From Pseudomonadota bacterium (GTDB lineage: Bacteria; Pseudomonadota; Alphaproteobacteria; Acetobacterales; Acetobacteraceae): DNA of 6,034 bases. Position 1 is the stretch's first letter. Each line of letters starts with the position of its first letter. The DNA lies in contig JAKBCB010000241.1 of the NCBI GenBank assembly GCA_021808185.1, positions 1 through 6,034 of the forward strand. The letters are read 5' to 3'. The notes below the pieces were generated by a model that did not search any database, was not told where the DNA came from, and worked only from the letters and a program-made list of their open reading frames with translations. A program made the translations under genes and the position numbers. Shown in pieces: positions 1 through 6,034 of this stretch.

Positions 1-426
1 CTTCTCCGGCGCGTTGCGCACGGCGGCGGGGTTGTTCACCACCAGCGGGCCGCCGACGCCATCGTCGCGATGCACATGCTCCAGCAGGTGCGTCGCCGTG
101 ATGTAGGCCATGTCGAACGGTGGGTCCTGGCGCATCAGGATCACGTCGGTGCGGCCGAGGTCGAGCGGCCGTTCCTCGCCGAAGCGGAAATGGTCGCCGC
201 GCGTGCGCCGCACGGTCACCGGCCGGGCCAGCGCGCGCAACCGCTCCTCCCGCGCGGCACCGGGCCTCGCCACGCCCTCGCTGAGTGCCAGGTGTCGCAC
301 CTCGTAATGAAACAGCCTGTGCCCGTGCGCCTGTGCCGTCAGCATCAGGGCGAAGGTTGAATCGGCGTCGATGTTGATGCTCTCGATCGGGTCCATCTGG
401 ACCGCGACGGTCAACGGGCGGGGCAT
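1..426 (-). CDS. gshB: Glutathione synthetase, N-terminal 142 residues (cut by window edge)
   Basis: GshB joins gamma-glutamylcysteine to glycine using ATP, the last step of glutathione synthesis in the cytoplasm. The translated fragment starts MPRPLTVAVQMDPIESINID and carries DVILMRQDPPFD at residues 94-105, then ATHLLEHV and PLVVNNPAAVRN. These align well with the N-terminal (pre-ATP-grasp) domain of E. coli GshB (MDPIxxINI, DVILMRKDPPFD, ATYILE, VNKPQSLRD). The family is about 315-320 aa, so just over half, including the ATP-grasp domain, lies beyond base 1. The ATG at 426 is supported by AGGAG five to six bases upstream (432-436) and by agreement with the usual N-terminus. The gene starts 35 bases after the stop of the SirB1-family gene on the same strand, so it is probably co-transcribed with that gene and thiC. 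No internal defect is visible in the part shown. Confidence 0.95.
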   Translation of the reverse strand, partial: MPRPLTVAVQMDPIESINIDADSTFALMLTAQAHGHRLFHYEVRHLALSEGVARPGAAREERLRALARPVTVRRTRGDHFRFGEERPLDLGRTDVILMRQDPPFDMAYITATHLLEHVHRDDGVGGPLVVNNPAAVRNAPEK

Positions 427-461
427 GGCGACTCCTGGCGCGGCGCGTGCCTTTCTCTCCG

Positions 462-1282
462 TCAGTTCAGCCGCGAGCGCAACGCCTGCATCGCGGCTTG
501 AGCCTGCGCCGCCTGCGCCGGCGGCACCAGTTCGACGAAGCGGTCGAGGCAGCGGAGCGCCGCCGCGAGCTGGCCGAGGTCGCCGTGCAGCCGCGCCGCC
601 TGCCACCACAGGCCCGGCTCCAGCGGCGCGATGCGCAGCATGTCGCCGACGCAGGCCGCCGCGCCGGCCACGTCGCCGGCGGCATGGCGGCGCAGCGCGA
701 TGTTGTTTTGTAAGCGCAGCAGCACCGCGCGCACGCTCATCGGCGCGAGCAGGCCGGGCCGCAGTTCCGCCGCCTCGCCCTCGATGCGCCGCAGCAGCGC
801 GCGCAGCGCCGCGGCGTCGAGCAACGCGCCGCCACCGAACGGATCGACCGCCGCCGGCGCCCGGCCGCCCGCCAGCGCCACCAGGAAGTGGCCGGGAAAG
901 TCGATGCCATGCGCGTCCCAGCCGGCCGCGTGCGCCGCGTGCAGCCAGATCACGCCGAGCGCCACCGGCAGGCCGCGCCGCCGCTCGATCACGCGGATCA
1001 GGTTGGCGTTGGCGAAGTCGTCATAGGTTTCGGCATCACCCTGATAGCCGTTCCGGACAGCGAGCAGATCGGCCAGTGCCGCCGCCTGCGCCACGGCATC
1101 GTCATCCGCGATGCCGGCGGCGAAATCCACCGCCTCGCGCGCCAGCAGCGACAGGTGGGCGCGGCAACCCTCCCAGTCGGCGCGGGGCGCGTCGATACGC
1201 GCGAGTTGCAGCGCGGCGTCGGCGATGTCGATTTCCGTGTCCGGCAGCGCGCCGATCGCCTCCAGCGCGGCGCGGGGATCGC

Positions 1283-1286
<4 letters not shown>
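462..1286 (-). CDS. SirB1-family protein (transglutaminase-like fold plus TPR)
   Basis: A 274-aa protein of the SirB1/YchA family, close to the 269 aa of the E. coli member. The signature stretch is at residues 93-136: NANLIRVIERRRGLPVALG, then a helical part and GIDFPGHFLVAL, matching the transglutaminase-like core (Transglut_core2). A TPR-like helical region follows at about 183-253 (LRLQNNIALRRHAAGDVAGA, then PGLWWQAARLHGDLGQLAAA). The biochemical role of the family is not established, and the name from Salmonella invasion-gene regulation should not be read as a function here. The start is taken as GTG at 1286, whose last two bases form the thiC stop (GTGA overlap of 4 bases), which implies translational coupling. 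A GGAGG lies about 13 bases upstream inside thiC. An upstream ATG at 1436 keeps the frame open, but the 50 extra residues are Arg/Gly-rich antisense-like sequence over the end of thiC. Confidence 0.9.
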
Positions 1287-3115
<1,829 letters not shown>

Positions 3116-3122
3116 GGCGCAT

Positions 3123-3151
3123 CCTCTCGCGGCGGGCGCCGGCGCGGGAGG
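3123..3151 (-). promoter_or_regulatory. Candidate Shine-Dalgarno-sequestering hairpin of the thiC leader
   Basis: On the minus strand, CCUC (3151-3148) can pair with GAGG (3126-3123) and CGCG (3146-3143) with CGCG (3131-3128). A single C·A mismatch separates the two helices and an 11-base loop closes them. The 3' arm contains most of the thiC Shine-Dalgarno sequence GAGAGGA (3128-3122). Such a stem would hide the ribosome site, which is how many proteobacterial TPP riboswitches act. The pairing is read directly from the sequence. That it is the riboswitch's expression platform is inference, and high GC makes chance stems common here. Confidence 0.4.
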
Positions 3152-3175
3152 GGGGATCGCTCGCGAACTGTCCCG

Positions 3176-3275
3176 TCCCTACGCCGGCGTGACCCGGATC
3201 AGGTTCTAAGGGTTCCCGTGCCGGCCGGTTCACCGGCCCGACGGCATCTCAGCCCCCTGCGGGGCACCCCTCGGA
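3176..3275 (-). promoter_or_regulatory. TPP riboswitch (THI box) upstream of thiC
   Basis: The minus strand carries the diagnostic TPP aptamer elements in order: a P1/P2 5' arm with GGGGUGCCCC, the CUGAGA motif (3253-3248), a variable P3 arm with a strong GGCCGG-UGAA-CCGGCC hairpin, then GAACCUGAUCCGGGU (about 3205-3191) and the closing GCGUAGGGA. The 3' GGGA can close P1 with UCC at 3275-3273. It ends 60 bases before the thiC start codon, the expected position. In this family, binding of thiamine pyrophosphate lowers expression of the downstream thiamine gene. No run of U follows the aptamer, so control is more likely at translation initiation than by intrinsic termination. Confidence 0.96.
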
Positions 3276-3282
3276 TGCGCCC

Positions 3283-3311
3283 AGCCTGCGGCGGCGGCGG
3301 AGGCCTGTCAA
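3283..3311 (-). promoter_or_regulatory. Candidate promoter for the thiC leader
   Basis: A perfect TTGACA -35 box lies on the minus strand at 3311-3306, inside CGTTGACAG. The -10 region expected 17-18 bases on (CAGGCT or AGGCTG, about 3288-3282) is a poor match. Initiation from these boxes would begin near 3275, exactly where riboswitch helix P1 starts, which supports the assignment. It sits between the lipoprotein stop at 3333 and the aptamer, so thiC probably has its own promoter. Confidence 0.4.
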
Positions 3312-3332
3312 CGGCGGCGCGGGCGCGTCCGT

Positions 3333-3671
3333 TCAGGGCGGCGGGGCGGTATCCGCATCGGGTCCGTCCGGCGCATCGGGCTCGCCGCAGCGGAAGGTCA
3401 GGCGGAAGCCGGTGGCGCCGACGAGGTCCGTCTGCACCGGACGGCCGAGCGTCACAGCCTCCCCGGGAATGAAGGCGGCATGGCGGTCGCGGCAGAAGGC
3501 GGCCGCCTTGGCCATGGCGGTGCGGGTGGCGGCCGCGGCACCGCCGTTCACCGGGGAATCGCGTTCCGTGATCGTGAACTGCCCGGGCGCGCCCGCCGGC
3601 ACGATGCCGCTGCTGACCGTCGCACAGGCGGCAAGCACGGCCAGTGCCGGCAGGATGGAGAGGCGATGCAT
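3333..3671 (-). CDS. Small putative outer-membrane lipoprotein, function unknown
   Basis: A 112-aa protein that begins MHRLSILPALAVLAAC, a short signal peptide with a lipobox LAAC; Cys16 would be lipidated. The residue after Cys is Ala, not Asp, so sorting to the outer membrane is the default expectation. The mature part has a helical Ala-rich stretch (RTAMAKAAAFCRDR, residues 50-63) and a strand-like end (GATGFRLTFRCGEP, 85-98). Cys60 and Cys95 could form a disulfide. The tail is Asp/Pro-rich and ends in PPP. I do not recognise a named family. The frame is open upstream to an ATG at 3722, but the 3671 start gives a proper signal peptide and is preferred, although no clear Shine-Dalgarno sequence precedes it. 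It is divergent from the DUF1810 gene (96 bases between the starts) and lies upstream of the riboswitch, probably as a separate unit. Confidence 0.72.
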   Translation of the reverse strand: MHRLSILPALAVLAACATVSSGIVPAGAPGQFTITERDSPVNGGAAAATRTAMAKAAAFCRDRHAAFIPGEAVTLGRPVQTDLVGATGFRLTFRCGEPDAPDGPDADTAPPP

Positions 3672-3767
3672 GGCGCAACGGCAACGCAGCTTCACCGCAT
3701 CGAGTGCCGTCCCCGGCGGCATCCGCGCGGAATTGACTCCCCGCCGCGCGGGCGCTCAGCCTGCGGC

Positions 3768-4205
3768 ATGGACGACCCCTTCGCGCTCGCCCGCTTCGTC
3801 ACCGCCCAGGCGCCGGTGATCGTGCAGGTGCGCCGCGAACTGGCGGCGGGGCACAAGCGCACGCACTGGATGTGGTTCGTGTTTCCGCAACTGCGCGGCC
3901 TCGGCCACAGCGCGATGGCGGAACGCTACGGCATCGGCTCGCTCGACGAGGCGCGCGCCTACCTCGCCCACCCGCTGCTCGGCACACGGCTGCGCGACTG
4001 CACCGCACTCGCCAACCGCCATGCCGCAGGCGGCGCACACGCGATCTTCGGCAGCCCGGACGACATGAAGTTCCGCTCCTGCATGACGTTGTACGCACAC
4101 GCGGACCCGACGGAGGCCGTGTTCCGCGATGCGCTGGCGGGGTTCTTCGGAAACGAAGACGATCCGGCGACGGTTGCCCGACTCACGCAGGGTGGGAGCG
4201 GCTAG
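3768..4205 (+). CDS. DUF1810 family protein
   Basis: A 145-aa cytoplasmic protein matching the DUF1810 family along its whole length. The hallmarks are RTHWMWFVFPQLRGLG at residues 31-46, SLDEARAYLAHPLLGTRLRD at 58-77, and IFGSPDDMKFRSCMTL at 93-108. Family members are about 140 aa, so this one is complete. The biochemical function of the family is unknown. The ATG at 3768 is chosen because the preceding in-frame sequence (open back to 3480) reads as antisense of the lipoprotein gene, and because MDDPFALARFV is the normal family N-terminus. No clear Shine-Dalgarno sequence is visible, and the closest promoter-like element is a weak TTGACT at 3733. It is the only convincing plus-strand gene and ends 3 bases before the moaB stop codon, facing it. 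Confidence 0.9.
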   Translation: MDDPFALARFVTAQAPVIVQVRRELAAGHKRTHWMWFVFPQLRGLGHSAMAERYGIGSLDEARAYLAHPLLGTRLRDCTALANRHAAGGAHAIFGSPDDMKFRSCMTLYAHADPTEAVFRDALAGFFGNEDDPATVARLTQGGSG

Positions 4206-4208
4206 GAG

Positions 4209-4754
<546 letters not shown>

Positions 4755-4780
4755 CCCGGCTCTCCCCGTCCGCCGCGCCC

Positions 4781-5284
4781 TCAGTGCAAATGCGCCGAGG
4801 CGACGCGCGGTTCGTCGTAGGGATGGTAGCGCGGCCACAGGCCGCCGGCGAGTTCGTCGAGGCTGGGCGAGGGCAGGTGCATCAGGGCCGCATAGATCCA
4901 GGTGTAGGTCAGCACCCGCGGCACATGCGCGCGCGTTTCGTCCAACGGAATAGCCTCGATGAACAGCAGCGGGTCGCCGTTGTCGCGGATTTGCGCGGCA
5001 AAGCGGGCGAAATTCGCCGGGCCGGCGTTATAGGCCGCGAGCAGCCGCACCAGGTTGCCGTTCACCGCCTCGTGCCCGGCCAGATAGGCGACATAGCGTT
5101 GCCCGAGGTCGAGATTGTTCGCCGGGTCTTCCAGCAGGTCGCGCCATTGGTGGTTGTGACATCCAGCCGTGTGCTGGCAGACCAGTGGCACGCCGCTTCC
5201 GTTGCGCAGGTAGAAGACCTTGTATTCGCAACCATCGACGTCGATCGTGACGTAGCGGCCGATTACCGGTGAATGCTTGGCCAT
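4781..5284 (-). CDS. Chimeric ORF: alpha/beta hydrolase N-terminus joined to lytic transglycosylase C-terminus
   Basis: A 167-aa frame with two unrelated halves. Residues 1 to about 53 read as the start of an alpha/beta hydrolase: GRYVTIDVDGCEYKVFY (9-25), then GSGVPLVCQHTAGCHNHQW (29-47), where the HTAG segment is the oxyanion-side loop. From about residue 54 it is the C-terminus of a soluble lytic transglycosylase: NLDLGQRYV (57-65), LLAAYNAGPANFARF (81-95), DPLLFIEAIPLDETR (104-118) and VLTYTWIYAAL (124-134). The hydrolase nucleophile elbow and rest of the triad are absent, as are the transglycosylase signal peptide and catalytic Glu-Ser motif, so neither activity is expected. The switch falls at LLEDPANNLDL (DNA about 5114-5135), where both families can have Leu-x-Asp-Pro. 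The ATG at 5284 has AGGGAG six bases upstream. The frame has no stop at the join. Either a genomic rearrangement or an assembly join could produce this; in function it is most likely a pseudogene. Confidence 0.8.
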   Translation of the reverse strand: MAKHSPVIGRYVTIDVDGCEYKVFYLRNGSGVPLVCQHTAGCHNHQWRDLLEDPANNLDLGQRYVAYLAGHEAVNGNLVRLLAAYNAGPANFARFAAQIRDNGDPLLFIEAIPLDETRAHVPRVLTYTWIYAALMHLPSPSLDELAGGLWPRYHPYDEPRVASAHLH

Positions 5285-5313
5285 ACCGGGCTCCCTGAGA
5301 CTGAATTGCTGCT

Positions 5314-5332
5314 GCGTCGCTTGGGACGACGC
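5314..5332 (-). other. Intercistronic hairpin between SCP2-like and hydrolase-start genes
   Basis: On the minus strand, GCGTCG and CGACGC form a perfect 6-bp stem with a 7-base loop (TCCCAAG) in the 70-base gap. No U-tract follows, so it is not a standard intrinsic terminator. It could affect message stability or the relative expression of the two genes, or be chance in GC-rich DNA. Confidence 0.35.
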
Positions 5333-5354
5333 GTGGGAAGGGTTCGCGCGCCAG

Positions 5355-5744
5355 TCATACCGGCACACCGACCTTGCGCAGCAGCTCGAACTGAACCGTG
5401 AAGTTGCGCAGGTTCTGCATCATCACGAGGATGTTGCCCTCGATCTTCAGGTCTCGCCTGAAGCTTGCCGACCAGATGCCGTGATACATCGGCGCGGGAA
5501 CCGGGCGCGCGAACTCGCGCCATGTCTGCGGGCTGGCGCGCAGGGCGAAGTCGTAGGCATCGAGCGGATTGGCGTCGATGTTGATGCGGTGCACGCGCCC
5601 GTCCAGCATCTCGATGATGGGTTTGGCCGTGCCCATGTCCCACATGAACGAGCAGGTGTAATAACGCGCCATCGCGCCGATGGTCGGATCCCTGTCGGAC
5701 GCCTCGCTGAAGCGGGCCGCCCAGTCGCGGACGCTCATGGCCAT
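5355..5744 (-). CDS. SCP2-like (sterol carrier protein-like) small protein
   Basis: A 129-aa soluble protein with no signal peptide or membrane segment. Its layout resembles the SCP2 lipid-binding fold: an N-terminal helix (SVRDWAARFSEA), FMWDMGTAKPIIEMLDGRVH (residues 33-52), a strand region INIDANPLDAYDFALRAS (54-71), a helix SPQTWREFAR, and the typical late segment SFRRDLKIEGNILVMMQNL (94-112), which recalls the 'GxLxIeGd' strand and final helix of SCP2 proteins. The family assignment rests on this pattern alone and is moderate. The ATG at 5744 is chosen over the ATG at 5738 because GGGGGA sits 5 bases before it. It is the first gene after a palindromic operator candidate and is followed by the truncated alpha/beta hydrolase, a pairing that suggests a small catabolic or lipid-related operon. 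Its substrate cannot be inferred. Confidence 0.65.
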   Translation of the reverse strand: MAMSVRDWAARFSEASDRDPTIGAMARYYTCSFMWDMGTAKPIIEMLDGRVHRINIDANPLDAYDFALRASPQTWREFARPVPAPMYHGIWSASFRRDLKIEGNILVMMQNLRNFTVQFELLRKVGVPV

Positions 5745-5823
5745 TCGGTTTCCCCCAAGTCTTTCGCGCACATCGGCCAGACGCGCGCCGCGCAAGCGGG
5801 GGCGCCCGGCATCCGCGCACGCC

Positions 5824-5858
5824 GTTCATTAGAATGAACGCGTTCCACTTGAATGAAC
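5824..5858. promoter_or_regulatory. Palindromic operator candidate (two sites)
   Basis: Site 1 is a perfect 7-bp inverted repeat, GTTCATT-AG-AATGAAC (5824-5839). Site 2 is an imperfect copy, GTTC at 5842-5845 and GAATGAAC at 5851-5858. The GAATGAAC half-site recurs at a 19-base interval, roughly two helical turns. This AT-rich symmetry stands out from the surrounding GC-rich DNA and fits a TetR-type or similar dimeric repressor. It lies just downstream of the TTGACA promoter candidate and 80-114 bases before the SCP2-like start codon. No regulator gene is in the window. Confidence 0.6.
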
Positions 5859-5886
5859 CTTAGGCGGGCGGTAGGATGGCTGTCAA
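5858..5886 (-). promoter_or_regulatory. Candidate promoter for the SCP2-like gene
   Basis: Minus-strand TTGACA at 5886-5881 is followed, after 17 bases, by CTAAGG at 5863-5858. The -35 box is perfect and the -10 box is weak. Initiation would fall near 5851, inside the operator pair, so a bound repressor would block it. An alternative -10, TCTAAT at 5833-5828 within operator site 1, has only a poor -35 (TTCATT). Confidence 0.42.
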
Positions 5887-6034
5887 CGACGGAGTGGGAG
5901 GAACAAGAATGCCGAACGCCAGCATCGCGCCATGCGCCTGCCCGCCCGCCACAACTTGTCGCGAACAGCAGCCGGCGAGGCGCGTGCGCTCGGTTTGCGG
6001 AATTTCCACGTCCCTTCAATAAAAATGGCAAACG
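5887..6034. other. Right-end region without a recognisable gene
   Basis: No convincing gene is seen between the promoter candidate and the window end. On the plus strand, GGGAGGA (5897-5903) lies six bases before an ATG at 5909, an excellent start signal. The frame, however, runs only 37 codons to TAA at 6020 and its product is Cys/Pro/Arg-rich and unlike any protein I know. A second plus-strand frame from ATG 5932 (MRLPARHNLSRTAAGEARAL) stays open to the edge but has no ribosome site. A further ATG at 6025 follows an A-rich stretch and could begin a gene outside the window. The divergent regulator expected beside the operator is not visible here. Confidence 0.4.

Noticed and set aside
3309..3335. 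AACGG/CCGTT hairpin just after the lipoprotein stop as a terminator
   Set aside because: The stem is only 5 bp with a messy GC interior, it has no U-tract, and it overlaps the TTGACA box.
3672..3722. Longer start for the lipoprotein (ATG 3722)
   Set aside because: It would place 17 residues, including two extra Cys, before a perfect lipoprotein signal peptide.
4755..4838. Longer start for moaB (ATG 4838)
   Set aside because: It adds 28 Arg-rich residues overlapping the upstream gene. The ATG at 4754 has a good ribosome site and the usual MoaB N-terminus.
4784..5272. Long plus-strand frames opposite the chimeric gene and moaB
   Set aside because: They are antisense to frames with recognisable motifs, and their products resemble no known protein.

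Overview
This window looks like chromosomal DNA of a GC-rich alphaproteobacterium, most likely from the Rhodospirillales/Acetobacteraceae. That is inferred from strong G/C third-position bias and from the style of the ThiC, GshB, MoaB and lytic transglycosylase sequences; I could not run a taxonomic search. All genes but one lie on the minus strand, so the window is best read from right to left.

Right end to 5284 (minus strand): about 290 bases without a convincing gene carry a promoter candidate (TTGACA box) followed by a perfect inverted repeat, GTTCATT-AG-AATGAAC, and a second imperfect copy. This looks like the operator of a TetR-type or similar dimeric repressor. It leads into a 129-aa SCP2-like (sterol carrier-like) protein, a 70-base spacer with a hairpin, and then the start of an alpha/beta hydrolase gene. 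This resembles the start of a small catabolic operon.

5284 to 4781: the hydrolase reading frame changes identity at about residue 53. The first ~53 residues are the N-terminus of an alpha/beta hydrolase. The remaining ~114 are the C-terminal end of a soluble lytic transglycosylase (AAYNAGP and FIEAIPLDETR motifs). The join is in frame and falls in a Leu-x-Asp-Pro-Ala stretch that could belong to either parent. Both parts lack their catalytic residues. This is the most unusual thing in the window: a real deletion or insertion scar, or an assembly chimera. moaB (molybdenum cofactor biosynthesis) follows closely on the same strand.

4205 to 3333: a plus-strand DUF1810 gene ends 3 bases from the end of moaB (convergent), and is divergent from a small lipoprotein gene on the minus strand.

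3311 to 1 (minus strand): a promoter candidate, a well-conserved TPP (THI-box) riboswitch, a possible Shine-Dalgarno-sequestering hairpin, then thiC. thiC overlaps a SirB1-family gene by 4 bases (GTGA), and gshB (glutathione synthetase, cut by the window edge) follows after 35 bases. The three genes probably form one transcript, placing a glutathione biosynthesis gene behind a thiamine-sensing leader.

I saw no tRNA, rRNA, CRISPR array or transposase. Apart from the chimeric gene and the poorly explained right end, the content is ordinary housekeeping and metabolic sequence.
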